Shown one piece after another: positions 6,768 to 17,143 of a DNA stretch of 58,497 bases. Source of the stretch: an uncultured Bacteroides sp. (GTDB lineage Bacteria > Bacteroidota > Bacteroidia > Bacteroidales > Bacteroidaceae); contig CAMAFR010000012.1 of the NCBI GenBank assembly GCA_945833835.1, positions 1 to 58,497 of the forward strand. The letters run 5' to 3'. Position numbers and translations under genes: made by a program. The notes beneath the pieces are model-generated. The model worked only from the letters and a program-made list of their open reading frames with translations, was not told the DNA's origin and searched no databases. Numbering within the stretch: position 1 is the stretch's first letter; each line of letters begins with the position of its first letter.

Positions 6768-9700
6768 TCAGCCGTTGTTCTTACCGCAACAGTTCTTATA
6801 TTTCAGACCACTGCCACACGGACAGGGATCGTTGCGGCCCACTGTCTTCTCGGCGCGCACCGGCTCCTGACGGGCTTCGCGTGTATCGCGCGAGGCGGCC
6901 GCCTTTTGGGCCTTGTCCTCCAGACCGGCTTTCTCCTCGCGGTACTGCTGGCGGGGCCGGGGAGCCGGTTCGGGAGCCGCCTGACGCACTTCCTGCGGTT
7001 CCTGCACCGGTATCTGCCCACGCATCAGGACAGAAACCGTGTTGTTGTTGATCTTGCTGACCATAGCGTCGAACAGGTTGACAGACTCCAGCTTGAAGAT
7101 CAACAGCGGGTCTTTCTGCTCGTAGCTGGCATTCTGAACGGAATGTTTCAGCTCGTCCAGCTCACGCAGGTTCTCCTTCCAGGCCTCATCGATGGTATGG
7201 AGCAGGATGGCTTTCTCGAACGACTTGACGATTTCCTTGCATTCGGACTCATAGGCCGCCTTCAGATTGACGGAGATGTTGTACATGCGCTTTCCGTCTG
7301 TAATCGGAATCATGATGTTCTGATACATCTGGCCCTGCGTCTCATACACCTGCTTGATGACCGGATTGGCAATCTGGGCCATACGCTCTGTCTTGCGCTT
7401 GAAGGCGGTCATGGCCGCCTGGAAGGTCATTTCGGACAGTTCCTCCTTCTTCTTGCGGGTGAAGTCGTCGGCTGTAAACGGGGCTTCCATGGCCAGCACC
7501 TGCAGGATTTCCATCTTGGCCTCTTCATAACCGGCCTGATCGACGGCATTGCAGCAGCGGTCCCAAATCATGTCCACGATATCCATGCCTATCCGCTCGC
7601 CCATCAAGGCATGACGGCGTTTGGTGTAGACCACGGTGCGCTGCTTGTTCATCACATCATCGTACTCCAACAGGCGCTTACGGATGCCGAAGTTGTTTTC
7701 TTCCACTTTCTTTTGGGCACGCTCGATGGAGTTGGAAATCATCCGGTGCTCAATCATCTCGCCTTCCTTGAAACCGAGCTTGTCCATCACGGTGGCGATA
7801 CGGTCGGACGAGAACAGACGCATCAGGTCATCTTCGAGAGAGACAAAGAAGACAGACGAGCCCGGGTCTCCCTGTCGGCCGGCACGGCCACGCAACTGGC
7901 GGTCCACGCGACGGGACTCATGGCGTTCGGTACCGATAATGGCCAAACCGCCGGCCGCCTTCACTTCGGGCGACAGCTTGATGTCCGTACCGCGGCCGGC
8001 CATGTTGGTGGCAATGGTCACGGTGCTGCTCTGTCCGGCGAGGGCCACGATTTCGGCCTCTTTCTGGTGCAGTTTGGCGTTGAGCACGTTGTGGGGAATC
8101 TTCCGCATGGCCAGCATCTTGCTCAACATTTCGGAGATTTCCACCGAAGTGGTGCCCACGAGCACCGGGCGGCCTGCCTCGACCATCTTCACGATTTCCT
8201 CGATGACGGCCTTGTATTTCTCACGCTTGGTCTTGTAGACGCGGTCGTTCATGTCTATACGGGCAATGGGGCGGTTGGTAGGGATCACCACCACATCGAG
8301 CTTGTAGATGTCCCAGAACTCGCCGGCCTCGGTCTCGGCCGTACCGGTCATACCGGAGAGCTTGTGGTACATACGGAAATAGTTCTGGAGCGTGATGGTG
8401 GCAAACGTCTGGGTGGCGGCCTCTACCTTCACGCCTTCCTTGGCCTCCACGGCCTGGTGCAGGCCGTCGCTCCAACGACGTCCGTCCATGATTCGTCCGG
8501 TCTGCTCGTCGACAATCATCACCTTACCGTCCATCACCACATAGTCCGTGTCCTTCTCAAACATCGTATAGGCTTTGAGCAACTGGTTGATGGTGTGCAC
8601 CCGTTCGGACTTGACGGCGAAATTGGACAGCAGTTCGTCCTTACGCGCCAGCTTCTCCTCATCGCTCAGGTCTTTCTCGTTTTCGAGAGCCGAGAGCTGT
8701 GCGGCGATGTCGGGCAACACGAACAGGGTGGGGTCTTGCGAATTGCCGGTAATCAGGTCCACCCCCTTGTCGGTCAGCTCGACGCTCTTCAGCTTTTCGT
8801 CAATCACAAAATACAACGGCTCCACCGCCTCGGGCATACGCTTGTTGTTCTGCTCCATATAGATTTCCTCGGTCTTGAGCATACCGGCCTTGATGCCCGG
8901 CTCGCTGAGGAACTTGATGAGCGGCTTGTTCTTGGGCAGTGCCTTATGGCTACGGTACAAGGCCAGAAAACCGGCCTCGACCTCTTCTTTCTTGTCAGAG
9001 GCTATCAGGCGCTTGGCATCGGCCAGAAACTGGGTGGCCAGCTTGCGCTGTGCCTCCACGAGGCGGACCACCAACGGGCGCAGCACTTCAAACAGCTGCT
9101 CGTCGCCTTTAGGCACCGGTCCGGAGATAATCAACGGCGTACGGGCGTCGTCAATCAGCACCGAGTCCACCTCGTCGACAATGGCATAGTTGTGTTTCCG
9201 CTGCACCAGGTCACGCGGGCTGGTCGCCATATTGTCTCGCAGGTAATCGAAACCGAACTCGTTGTTCGTACCGAACGTGATGTCGGCCATGTAGGCACGG
9301 CGGCGGGCATCCGAGTTGGGCTGATGCTTGTCTATACAGTCTACGGTCAGGCCGTGGAACATATAGAGCGGTCCCATCCACTCCGAGTCACGCTTGGCCA
9401 GATAGTCATTGACCGTCACGACGTGTACGCCGTTGCCCGTCAGTGCGTTGAGGAAAACCGGCAGCGTGGCCACCAAGGTCTTGCCTTCACCGGTAGCCAT
9501 CTCGGCAATCTTGCCCTGATGCAGCACGACACCGCCGAACAGCTGTACGTCGTAGTGCACCATGTTCCACTGCATCTCGTTGCCTCCGGCCTTCCAGTGG
9601 TTCTTCCATACCGCCTTGTCGCCTTCGATACGGACAAAATCCTTGCCTTCGCCGGCCAGACGGCGGTCCAGGTCGGTGGCCGTCACCGTGATTTCCTCGT

Positions 9701-10070
9701 TTTCGGAGAAACGGCGTGCCGTGTCCTTCACAATGGCAAAAGCTGTGGGGAGCACTTCGGTCAGCGCTTTCTCGTATTTGTCGAGCACCTCTTTTTCCAG
9801 CTTGTCTATCTGGGCAAAAATAGGCTCGCGCTTTTCAATGTCGGTGGCCTCCACCGAAGCCTTGAGCTCATCGATTTTCTGGCGTTCTGTCACTGCCGAC
9901 TCACGGATGTACCGCTTCAGCTCTTCGGTCTTGGCGCGAAGGTCGTCGTCTGATAGTTGTTGGATTTCCGGATAGACCGCCTTCACCTTCATGACCCACG
10001 GCTGGATTTCCTTCATGTCACGGCTGGCCTTATTTCCAAAAATCTTACTGATAAATTCGTTAAATCCCAT
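6768..10070 (-). CDS. secA: SecA preprotein translocase ATPase
   Basis: SecA drives post-translational export through SecYEG by ATP hydrolysis. The 1100-residue product is the usual size for Bacteroidetes, which carry insertions relative to the roughly 900-residue form. Walker [15 protein letters not shown] is at about 191-204, the DEAD-like [20 protein letters not shown] block follows, then the helicase-2 motifs [13 protein letters not shown] and [10 protein letters not shown]. The tail ends with the zinc-binding SEC-C motif [16 protein letters not shown] start at 10070 ([12 protein letters not shown]); a longer frame to 10211 would include the promoter. It lies downstream of the phosphatase-like gene and may be partly co-transcribed with it. 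Confidence 0.97.
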   Translation of the reverse strand: MGFNEFISKIFGNKASRDMKEIQPWVMKVKAVYPEIQQLSDDDLRAKTEELKRYIRESAVTERQKIDELKASVEATDIEKREPIFAQIDKLEKEVLDKYEKALTEVLPTAFAIVKDTARRFSENEEITVTATDLDRRLAGEGKDFVRIEGDKAVWKNHWKAGGNEMQWNMVHYDVQLFGGVVLHQGKIAEMATGEGKTLVATLPVFLNALTGNGVHVVTVNDYLAKRDSEWMGPLYMFHGLTVDCIDKHQPNSDARRRAYMADITFGTNNEFGFDYLRDNMATSPRDLVQRKHNYAIVDEVDSVLIDDARTPLIISGPVPKGDEQLFEVLRPLVVRLVEAQRKLATQFLADAKRLIASDKKEEVEAGFLALYRSHKALPKNKPLIKFLSEPGIKAGMLKTEEIYMEQNNKRMPEAVEPLYFVIDEKLKSVELTDKGVDLITGNSQDPTLFVLPDIAAQLSALENEKDLSDEEKLARKDELLSNFAVKSERVHTINQLLKAYTMFEKDTDYVVMDGKVMIVDEQTGRIMDGRRWSDGLHQAVEAKEGVKVEAATQTFATITLQNYFRMYHKLSGMTGTAETEAGEFWDIYKLDVVVIPTNRPIARIDMNDRVYKTKREKYKAVIEEIVKMVEAGRPVLVGTTSVEISEMLSKMLAMRKIPHNVLNAKLHQKEAEIVALAGQSSTVTIATNMAGRGTDIKLSPEVKAAGGLAIIGTERHESRRVDRQLRGRAGRQGDPGSSVFFVSLEDDLMRLFSSDRIATVMDKLGFKEGEMIEHRMISNSIERAQKKVEENNFGIRKRLLEYDDVMNKQRTVVYTKRRHALMGERIGMDIVDMIWDRCCNAVDQAGYEEAKMEILQVLAMEAPFTADDFTRKKKEELSEMTFQAAMTAFKRKTERMAQIANPVIKQVYETQGQMYQNIMIPITDGKRMYNISVNLKAAYESECKEIVKSFEKAILLHTIDEAWKENLRELDELKHSVQNASYEQKDPLLIFKLESVNLFDAMVSKINNNTVSVLMRGQIPVQEPQEVRQAAPEPAPRPRQQYREEKAGLEDKAQKAAASRDTREARQEPVRAEKTVGRNDPCPCGSGLKYKNCCGKNNG

Positions 10071-10184
10071 TATGTTATTCTTTTTATTATTTTCGTAATC
10101 GGTTTGCCCAATATCCTGATAAAAGGATACTTGGGATTTTCTGAATGAGTCAAGACGCCTGCCGGCCTCTTGAAAGACAGGTCG

Positions 10185-10192
10185 CAAAGATA
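10185..10192 (-). promoter_or_regulatory. -7 box of a secA promoter
   Basis: TATCTTTG on the minus strand matches TAnnTTTG exactly. It lies about 115 bases before the secA start and just after the end of the phosphatase-like gene. No good -33 element is visible. Confidence 0.5.
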
Positions 10193-10232
10193 ACCAAAAT
10201 ACGGTTTGCACACCATCTTTTGGCTTGAAAAA

Positions 10233-11819
10233 TCATTTATACAGGCCTGTGAGCGGAGAACAAGTGGCGGCATTCGGAGCACGGATGCGCATGGTGTGTG
10301 CCACTGTGGGGGCAATAATCGCCATGCTCACCGGCGCATACACGGTCTCGGGCCGCACGCTGTGGCCGAAAAATATCAGGGGGAACGACGAATAGCCTTC
10401 GCGCACCACGGTGGTGGTCTGTGAATATTCGTCGACGACGGTCCACCCGGGCATCACCTCAATATAGATGTCCCCCGAAAGCCGGGGATGGAAACTGTTT
10501 CTTATCCGGTCAATCCGAGGAGTCCAGGCCCCTAAAGCCAAGCGCTGCGACGTAAAGGCATTGCGCACCCCGCTCATCTGTACGATAAAGTCGGCCGAAC
10601 GGTTCAGGATCTCGGTCAGGTTCAGCTTTTTGTCTTCTATCAGCTTATGGTTCAGGTAAATCTGTTGTCCGTACTGGGTCTCCACATATTGTCCCTGGCC
10701 GTAAAGGGCCATCAGGTACATATTGAGCAACGCCCCGCAGCGCTTGCTGTGAAACTCCCCTCCGGGAATCCTGAACTGCGGAGGATCCTGCGGGTCCGGG
10801 TCGGTATATCCTGTAGAGGTAATGAAGAAGAGCGTGTTGCGCAACCCCACTTTCCGCTCGATGAGGTCCAGCAGGTCACCGATGCTGTTGTCCAGCCGCA
10901 CGTAGGCATCCTGAATCTCCATGGCACACTCCCCATTGGGACGATGGTCATAGTTGCCGGCATAATAGGACAGCGTCAGCAAGTCGGGGACATTGTCCTG
11001 CCCCATCGACGTATGGGCCAGACAGGCATTGACCAGCCGGTTGACCTCATCGTTCACGTACGGACTGGTCTTGTATTTCCGGTATTTCTCCCTCCGTTCG
11101 GACGAGAAGTCGTGTTTAAAGGAAATCTGCTTGACCGTAGCGGTCATATAGCGATAAGAGGTCACCGGAAGAAACGGTGCCCACGACACATTGTCGATTC
11201 TGAAATCAAGCCCCTCACGGTCATTGTAGGCAGTCACCCAATTGGGAAACGGGCCATAAAAAGTGGAGCCGCTCCATTTGCCGGTATCATCATTGAGCCA
11301 GAAAGCCCCTTTGGCCGCATGACCCGCCGCCATGACCGCCATTTCACGGGTGGGGGCTATGGAATAGACCTCTGACTCACCCTGGGTGGCCACCATCAGC
11401 TCATCCGAAAGGGTGGAGACCAGCAGATGGCACGGCGAAGTGTTCTCGTTGGTATATATGCCCATATAGGAGGTGTCATCCACACTCTTGATGATGCGCA
11501 AGGAACCGCGGTCCATCCAGCGCTCTCCGGGAATGCCATTATAATAAGGTGTCGTGCCGGTATAAATGGCCGCCACCGAGGAGGCCTTGTCGGCATGGTT
11601 GAAATCAAACTCGGCATTGCAGTAAAACCGTCCTTCTTTCATCAGACGCTTGAACCCTCTTTCGCCATACAAGGAGGAGAAAGCCTCGATATAGTCTGTC
11701 CGCAGCTGGTCAATCGTCAGCCCCACCACCAGGCGGGGAGTCGGGGCACCGGTCGTCTGTGCCTGCAAGCCCGTCACTACCATGACGGCCAACAAGGAGG
11801 ATAAAAAACGTTCTTTCAT
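10233..11819 (-). CDS. Alkaline-phosphatase-superfamily protein, catalytic residues replaced (PafA-like pseudoenzyme)
   Basis: A signal peptide (residues 1-20, ending LQAQ) leads to a PafA-like fold: VVGLTIDQLRTDYIEAF (31-47), AAIYTGTTPYYNGIPGERW (83-101), GHAAKGAFW and FPLIFFG near 479-485. Aligned by eye to PafA phosphatases, the nucleophile Thr position is Lys78, the KxR pair that clamps the phosphate is lost (TRE at 157-159), the metal-binding DYVGH block reads GNYDH (288-292), the ADHG block reads STGYT (335-339), and the final metal His is Ser. Only Asp37 remains. It is therefore probably not a phosphatase, although the frame is intact. Its start overlaps the stop of the Lnb-like gene by 4 bases (ATGA), indicating translational coupling. 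Confidence 0.8.
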   Translation of the reverse strand: MKERFLSSLLAVMVVTGLQAQTTGAPTPRLVVGLTIDQLRTDYIEAFSSLYGERGFKRLMKEGRFYCNAEFDFNHADKASSVAAIYTGTTPYYNGIPGERWMDRGSLRIIKSVDDTSYMGIYTNENTSPCHLLVSTLSDELMVATQGESEVYSIAPTREMAVMAAGHAAKGAFWLNDDTGKWSGSTFYGPFPNWVTAYNDREGLDFRIDNVSWAPFLPVTSYRYMTATVKQISFKHDFSSERREKYRKYKTSPYVNDEVNRLVNACLAHTSMGQDNVPDLLTLSYYAGNYDHRPNGECAMEIQDAYVRLDNSIGDLLDLIERKVGLRNTLFFITSTGYTDPDPQDPPQFRIPGGEFHSKRCGALLNMYLMALYGQGQYVETQYGQQIYLNHKLIEDKKLNLTEILNRSADFIVQMSGVRNAFTSQRLALGAWTPRIDRIRNSFHPRLSGDIYIEVMPGWTVVDEYSQTTTVVREGYSSFPLIFFGHSVRPETVYAPVSMAIIAPTVAHTMRIRAPNAATCSPLTGLYK

Positions 11820-12991
11820 TTATTTCTCTTCAATACTAAAACATGGCTTGCCGATGTCACCAACAAAGCCGATGCCAAAGGTAACACGGATAAATTAAAT
11901 TCTTGTACTCTGAAGAGCACAATGACTATAAAAAGTGTTAAATAGAGGACATTCAGCAGTGGATAGAGGTCTTTTTTCCGTTTTTTCAGCCGCCAGACCA
12001 GGACCGGCGCATAGCAGAGCGGAACCGGATTGAACAAGAAAAGCATCCAGTTGGAGCCCACGGTGGGATGGACCGAAAAAAAGAACAAAAAGGCGATGAC
12101 ACATCCGGCCAGTCCCTGCAGCGCCATGAGCGACGCCTCCCACCCCCACCAGACGCGGCGGGTGCGCAGCTGCCAGCCGCCTGCCAGCAACGACAAGGCC
12201 AACAGCAGGCAGGAAGCCGCCAAAGGGGTCAGCGGAAACGGGCTGGCGTCGGGTCCGTCCTCCACCTCGACGGCCCAGGCCTCATCCGTCACCAAAGGAC
12301 GGCGTGAACCGTCTTCCGCCTCGATAACGGCCAACGACGCATACCGCATCATATAAAAAGGGGAGAACTGCTGGCTTCTGGGCCCAATGGGCCGGTCGGC
12401 CTCGGCTCCCAGGCAGACATCCATTCCCCATTCGTCCCAGGGTGAGCCTGCGGTGAATTCGTGCACAATGCGACGGAACGTCATCCCCGACAACGAATCA
12501 GGATAGACGACCCGCCCGTCAATGCATCGTTCTATCTGGTCGCGCGCCCGCGTCGTACAGTTGTCATAAAAGTAATTGTAGCGATAGACGCGGTTGGCCG
12601 GACGGTAATTCTCTTCGAGCAGCGCAAACAGCCGGAGCTTCTCGGCCGCAGTGAGATTCAGCGTCTGCTGGCGGACGGAAGATCCGCGCCAGGCATATTC
12701 CGCCTCGAAAGCGTCAAACGGCAGCACCCCCAACTGGTAGTCGGTCTCTCCTCTGACGAACCGCAGGACAAAATTCGGCGTGTCGAAACTGAAGACCCCG
12801 TAATTGAAAACCCAATCGGCACCCTGCGTGAAGTTCTGGTAACGAATGGCTGTATGTCCGAACAGCGCATAAATCTCCGGTCCCGGCGAACAGGTCAGCA
12901 GACTGAACCGGATGCTATCCTGGCGGGCATGGGACACCGCGCACACCAGCAGCAGGGACACCGTCCACAAGAAGCGACGTAATTTCATCAT
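11816..12991 (-). CDS. Lnb/DUF4105-domain membrane protein
   Basis: DUF4105 is the periplasmic domain of Lnb, a lipoprotein N-acyl transfer enzyme known from some Firmicutes; Bacteroidetes carry homologues. A signal or anchor segment (residues 5-22) is followed by the domain with the conserved FGHTAIR (His46) and YFYDNCTTRAR (Cys145), the residues expected to act. The second half (about 255-391) holds roughly five hydrophobic segments, such as ASCLLLALSLLAG and LYLTLFIVIVLF. The active-site residues look intact, unlike those of its partner downstream. The start has two adjacent ATGs (12991 or 12988). It heads the operon with the phosphatase-like gene and probably secA. Confidence 0.8.
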   Translation of the reverse strand: MMKLRRFLWTVSLLLVCAVSHARQDSIRFSLLTCSPGPEIYALFGHTAIRYQNFTQGADWVFNYGVFSFDTPNFVLRFVRGETDYQLGVLPFDAFEAEYAWRGSSVRQQTLNLTAAEKLRLFALLEENYRPANRVYRYNYFYDNCTTRARDQIERCIDGRVVYPDSLSGMTFRRIVHEFTAGSPWDEWGMDVCLGAEADRPIGPRSQQFSPFYMMRYASLAVIEAEDGSRRPLVTDEAWAVEVEDGPDASPFPLTPLAASCLLLALSLLAGGWQLRTRRVWWGWEASLMALQGLAGCVIAFLFFFSVHPTVGSNWMLFLFNPVPLCYAPVLVWRLKKRKKDLYPLLNVLYLTLFIVIVLFRVQEFNLSVLPLASALLVTSASHVLVLKRNK

Positions 12992-13017
12992 AAAACAACT
13001 CTACTATTTTACGGCTG

Positions 13018-13050
13018 CAAAAGTACGCCTAATAATTGAGAACAATCAAA
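13018..13050 (-). promoter_or_regulatory. Promoter of the Lnb-like operon
   Basis: On the minus strand TACTTTTG (13025-13018) is an exact -7 box, with TTTG (13050-13047) 21 bases upstream. It shares the short divergent region with coaX, whose own box, TTACTTTG at 13092-13099, has one mismatch. Confidence 0.65.
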
Positions 13051-13122
13051 TAAAAATCCCTATTTATTACCAAACGTATTCATTTTTTCCCTTACTTTGC
13101 AGCCATTAAACAGAAACGAAAC

Positions 13123-13848
13123 GTGAATTTAGTAATTGACATCGGCAACACCGTAGCCAAACTGGCCGTTTTCGACCATGACACTGTCGTCGAAATGGTA
13201 CGAGGTTCCAACCACTCCCTGGACTGCCTGGCCCTGCTGTGCAGCAAGTACCCCATCGAGAAGGGGATTGTGGCCTCTGTCATCACCCTGAGCCGGACCA
13301 TCCGCCGGCAGTTGGCAAAAGCGGAGTTCCCGATCATGGAACTGACCCACGAGACCCCCATCCCCATCACCAACCTCTACCGCACGCCGGAAACATTGGG
13401 AATGGACCGTCTGGCAGCAGTGGTGGGCGCCCATTACCTCCAGCCCGACAGGAACCTGCTGGTCATCGATGCCGGGACAGCCGTAACGTATGAGTTCATT
13501 GATGCCGAAGGACGCTATTGGGGCGGAAACATCTCGCCGGGCATCTACACCCGCTTCAAAGCCCTGAACGCCTGCTGTGACAAACTGCCGCTCATTGACC
13601 GGATAGGCGAGCAAACCGATTTCGGATACAGCACCGAGACCGCCATACGGGCAGGGGTCGTCAAAGGGATGGAATTTGAAATTGCCGGATACATCACCGA
13701 GATGCAAAAGAAATATCCCGACCTTTTGGTTTTTTTAACAGGTGGAGATAATTTTTCTTTTGATACAAACATAAAAAATAGCATCTTTGCAGATAGATTT
13801 TTAGTCCTGAAAGGTTTAAACAGAATTTTGAATTATAATGTTAAGTAA
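13123..13848 (+). CDS. coaX: Type III pantothenate kinase
   Basis: CoaX phosphorylates pantothenate in the first step of coenzyme A synthesis, using ATP and a monovalent cation. The ASKHA-fold motifs are intact: [12 protein letters not shown] at residues 5-16, [13 protein letters not shown] around 93-105, [10 protein letters not shown] near 118-127 and a late LTGGD. The 241-residue length is typical. The start codon is GTG. Its end overlaps the start of the next gene by 11 bases, so translation of the two is probably coupled. The genome segment also has panC and panD at 52.6-53.8 kb, so several pantothenate/CoA steps are present. Confidence 0.95.
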   Translation: MNLVIDIGNTVAKLAVFDHDTVVEMVRGSNHSLDCLALLCSKYPIEKGIVASVITLSRTIRRQLAKAEFPIMELTHETPIPITNLYRTPETLGMDRLAAVVGAHYLQPDRNLLVIDAGTAVTYEFIDAEGRYWGGNISPGIYTRFKALNACCDKLPLIDRIGEQTDFGYSTETAIRAGVVKGMEFEIAGYITEMQKKYPDLLVFLTGGDNFSFDTNIKNSIFADRFLVLKGLNRILNYNVK

Positions 13849-15097
13849 GAAAGCACTCATTGGCGCATGGATAGTCGTCGGCTGCACCGCTGCCAACGCA
13901 CAGACCAGCACTAATTCTCCTTATACAAGATATGGATTGGGCGACTTGTCCCACCAGGCATTTGCCAATAATGCCGCTATGGGCGGCATCGGGTATGGTC
14001 TGCGGGACAAAAGCCATATCAACACCTTGAATCCCGCCTCTTTTTCATCCGTTGACTCCCTTTCGTTCATGTTCGACACCGGTATGACCTTCAAAATGTC
14101 CAACTACAAGGAGAACAACGTCAAGACCAACGCCAACAACGCCAGCTTCGACTATCTGGCCATGCAATTCCGGGTACATCCCCGCATCGGAGTGGCATTC
14201 GGATTCCTGCCCTATTCACAAGTAGGATACCAGTTCAGCCACTCCCAGCCGGTGGCCGGCAAGGAAACGGTCACCATGACCAACCTGTTCACCGGCGAGG
14301 GCGGCTTGCACGAGATTTTCGGCGGTGTCGGTGTCAAGGTCTTCAAAAACCTGTCGGCAGGTGTCCGTGCAGGCTACCTTTACGGCAATATAGACTATCA
14401 GACCCAGAGCGGGGTAGATGTCGTGAGCGACCTGTCCATCGTGTACAACAGCATCAAAGTCAGGACTTACAAGATGGACTTCGGCCTGCAATACACTTAC
14501 GAGCTCGACAAAGCCAACCAGCTCACCTTCGGAGTGACCTACGGATTGGGACACAAACTGAACACCAAAGAAACCAAAGGAGTGCAGATTACGGACCAAA
14601 GCTCTTTCTCGAACGTCAATGACACCATCGTCAGCGACTCCTACGGGATGCCACACACCTTTGGCTTCGGTGTGGCCTTCAATCATAAACGGAAATTGAC
14701 CGTCGGCATGGATTACACGCTCCAGAAATGGGGGGATGTGCTCTATGACAACCGCAAGGGCATGTACAAGGACCGCCACCGCGTAGCATTGGGTGCCGAA
14801 TACCTGCCCAATCCTTTCGCAAAAAACTACCTGAAACGTATCCGCTACCGGGCGGGCACTTACTATTCCTCCCCTTACCTGCAACTGGCCCAAGGGGAAG
14901 GTCCGGCAGAGTTCGGGGTCAGCGCAGGATTCGGGTTTCCGCTCTACTTGTTCCAGCGCAACACCATTCTCAGCCTGACCGGACAATTCGTACATACGAA
15001 GCCTTCCGTCAGCACGATGTTGTCCGAAAACCGCTTCGAAATCAAATTAGGACTGACCTTCAACGAACGCTGGTTCGCCAAATGGAAAGTCAATTGA
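13838..15097 (+). CDS. Outer-membrane protein, FadL/PorV-like beta barrel
   Basis: A signal peptide (residues 1-21, ending ANAQ) is followed by a sequence with the [13 protein letters not shown] opening found in a conserved Bacteroidetes outer-membrane family, then alternating polar/hydrophobic strands throughout. The 419-residue size and the aromatic-rich strand ends suggest a barrel of about 14 strands, similar in look to FadL/PorV-like proteins. The substrate is unknown. It sits between coaX and a TPR protein in an envelope-related run ending with ppiD, and shares the coaX promoter. Confidence 0.7.
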   Translation: MLSKKALIGAWIVVGCTAANAQTSTNSPYTRYGLGDLSHQAFANNAAMGGIGYGLRDKSHINTLNPASFSSVDSLSFMFDTGMTFKMSNYKENNVKTNANNASFDYLAMQFRVHPRIGVAFGFLPYSQVGYQFSHSQPVAGKETVTMTNLFTGEGGLHEIFGGVGVKVFKNLSAGVRAGYLYGNIDYQTQSGVDVVSDLSIVYNSIKVRTYKMDFGLQYTYELDKANQLTFGVTYGLGHKLNTKETKGVQITDQSSFSNVNDTIVSDSYGMPHTFGFGVAFNHKRKLTVGMDYTLQKWGDVLYDNRKGMYKDRHRVALGAEYLPNPFAKNYLKRIRYRAGTYYSSPYLQLAQGEGPAEFGVSAGFGFPLYLFQRNTILSLTGQFVHTKPSVSTMLSENRFEIKLGLTFNERWFAKWKVN

Positions 15098-15148
15098 CCC
15101 CTATAACATGGAATCAGAAAACCGATTAAACAACTAAATTTATATACG

Positions 15149-16507
15149 ATGAAAATGAAGATGTTTACCATGCTGTGCGCGCTTTCATTGGGTACGACAG
15201 CTTTCGCTCAAACCGGCTTAGCATCCGGATCAAGATTCGGTCATGGAGAAGACAGTCTCCGCTGTTTGCAAAACATCAGTATCTACACCGAGTATGTGAA
15301 GACCAACAATTTCAAGGATGCCTACAAGCCTTGGAAAGCTGTATTTGATGAAGCGCCGACGGCCCAGGTAGGTACCTATACCAACGGCGCCAAGATTTTG
15401 CGTGCCCTGATTGCCGGTTCGAAAGACGCTGCAGAACAGAAGAATTATCTGAACGAGCTGATGGCCGTACACGACCAGCGCATCAAATACCTTGACAAAC
15501 TGAACGGTCTGGTGAAGTCGCCTACCACCAAAGGCTCCATCCTTGGTCTGAAGGCACACGACCTGATTGCCTTCTCGGGCGGCAAACTGGATGTGAACGC
15601 GGCCTACGCCATCAGCAAGGAAGCTGTCGATCTGGAAAAGGCACAGTCTGACTACTTCATGCTGCAGGACTTCATGGACATGTCTTCGAAGAAACTGAAA
15701 ATCGACGAGGCGCATAAAGAGCAGTTCATCCAGGACTACCTGACCGCCGCCGGCTATGCGGATGAAGCGCTGAAAGCCGCCACCAAGGAGAAAGACCAGA
15801 AAAACCTGAAGACCGCCAAAGACAATGTGGACGCTTACTTCATCAACTCTGGAGCGGCCAGCTGTGAAAACCTGCAGAACATCTATGGCCCGAAAGTCGC
15901 TCAGAACAAGACCAACCTGGACTACCTGAAACAGGTGATCAACGTCATGCAGATGTTGCGCTGTACGGAAGAAGAGGCTTACTTCCAGGCTTCGGAATAT
16001 GCACACGCCGTTGAGCCGACAGCTGCCACGGCAGTAGGTTGCGGCTATATGTACTACAAGAAAGGCGACCTCGAAAAGGCCCTGACTTACTTTGACCAGG
16101 CCATTGACTTGGAATCGGATGCCGAAAAGAAGGCAGACAACTGCTATAACGCCGCTGTCGTCCTGATGAGCAAGAAAATGTACGGACGTGCCAAGTCTTA
16201 CGCCAACAAAGCCATCGCCAGCAACGCCAACTGTGGCAAGGCCTACATCCTGATTGCACAGATGTACGGCGCCAGCCCCAACTGGAGCGACGAAGCCGCT
16301 TTGAATAAATGTACTTATTTTGCCGCCATCGACAAACTGCAGCGCGCCAAGAGCGTTGACCCCAGTGTGGCCGAAGAAGCCGACAAACTGATTCGCAGCT
16401 ATGCGGCCTATACGCCGAAAGATGAAGACCTGTTCTTCCTGGGCTTGAAGAAAGGCAACTCAGTGACCATCGGCGGCTGGATTGGCGAAACCACCACTAT
16501 CAGATAA
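15149..16507 (+). CDS. Secreted tetratricopeptide-repeat protein
   Basis: A signal peptide (about residues 1-20, ending AFAQ) precedes helical repeats. TPR-like pairs are clearest at the end, for example GCGYMYYKKGDLEKALTYFD and then YNAAVVLMSKKMYGRAKSYA, with further helices from residue 40. It probably works as a periplasmic scaffold. The 452-residue protein is found in this position in other Bacteroidetes clusters, by my recollection. It is six bases upstream of lptC, so it likely shares its transcript; a direct role in lipopolysaccharide or barrel-protein assembly is inference only. Confidence 0.75.
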   Translation: MKMKMFTMLCALSLGTTAFAQTGLASGSRFGHGEDSLRCLQNISIYTEYVKTNNFKDAYKPWKAVFDEAPTAQVGTYTNGAKILRALIAGSKDAAEQKNYLNELMAVHDQRIKYLDKLNGLVKSPTTKGSILGLKAHDLIAFSGGKLDVNAAYAISKEAVDLEKAQSDYFMLQDFMDMSSKKLKIDEAHKEQFIQDYLTAAGYADEALKAATKEKDQKNLKTAKDNVDAYFINSGAASCENLQNIYGPKVAQNKTNLDYLKQVINVMQMLRCTEEEAYFQASEYAHAVEPTAATAVGCGYMYYKKGDLEKALTYFDQAIDLESDAEKKADNCYNAAVVLMSKKMYGRAKSYANKAIASNANCGKAYILIAQMYGASPNWSDEAALNKCTYFAAIDKLQRAKSVDPSVAEEADKLIRSYAAYTPKDEDLFFLGLKKGNSVTIGGWIGETTTIR

Positions 16508-16513
16508 CTCCGT

Positions 16514-17128
16514 ATGCCAGAAGGACAGAAAACGAATTATCTGCTCACCCTCTTCAACATAACAGTTGCCGTCTGCGCAACTGTTATGTTGCTTTTACTG
16601 CCGTCATGCGATGACAAGCACAAAAACCTGGTAGACGCCATACGCGAACAGGACTCAGTGCCCGATATGCGCACGACAGGCGTCACCACCTTCATCTCCG
16701 ACTCCGGCTTGATACGATACAAGATTATAGCTTCCGAATGGCTGATCTACAGCCGTGTGGACTCACCCTATTGGGCCTTCAAGAAAGGTATCTACCTCGA
16801 AAAGTTCGATACCCTGTTTCATATCGATGCCAGCATCAAGGCAGACACCGCTTATTATTATGACCAGAAAAGGCTGTGGGAGCTGCGCAGCAATGTACAC
16901 ATCCGCAGCCAGAAAGGCGACAAGTTCGACACACAGCTCCTCTATTGGGACCAACGGACAGAGCGCATCTACTCCAACCAATTCATACGCATCGAACAAG
17001 TAGACAAAATACTGACAGGATATGGGTTCGACTCGAACCAACAAATGACTGAATACCAGATATTCAACAACAGCGGCATCTTCACCGTTGAAGACACGGC
17101 ACCGACCGACAGCACTTTGAAAAAATAG
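16514..17128 (+). CDS. lptC: LptC-like LPS export protein
   Basis: LptC is the membrane-anchored bridge that passes lipopolysaccharide from the LptB2FG transporter to LptA. The product has an N-terminal hydrophobic anchor (residues 10-31) with Cys32 in a lipobox-like LLPSC, then a beta-jellyroll OstA/LptC domain. Typical phrases are IRYKIIASEWLIYSR, KADTAYYYDQKRLWELRSNV and FDTQLLYWDQRTERIYSN. The 204-residue length fits the family. Neighbouring genes (TPR protein, CBS/HlyC protein, PpiD) are also envelope genes. Confidence 0.88.
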   Translation: MPEGQKTNYLLTLFNITVAVCATVMLLLLPSCDDKHKNLVDAIREQDSVPDMRTTGVTTFISDSGLIRYKIIASEWLIYSRVDSPYWAFKKGIYLEKFDTLFHIDASIKADTAYYYDQKRLWELRSNVHIRSQKGDKFDTQLLYWDQRTERIYSNQFIRIEQVDKILTGYGFDSNQQMTEYQIFNNSGIFTVEDTAPTDSTLKK

Positions 17129-17143
17129 AAAACTCAGTACCAA

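Noticed and set aside
6555..9953. Plus-strand open frame of 1132 codons
   Set aside because: It is exactly antisense to secA, has no domain, and is rich in His, Leu and Gly as expected from the reverse reading of a high-GC gene.
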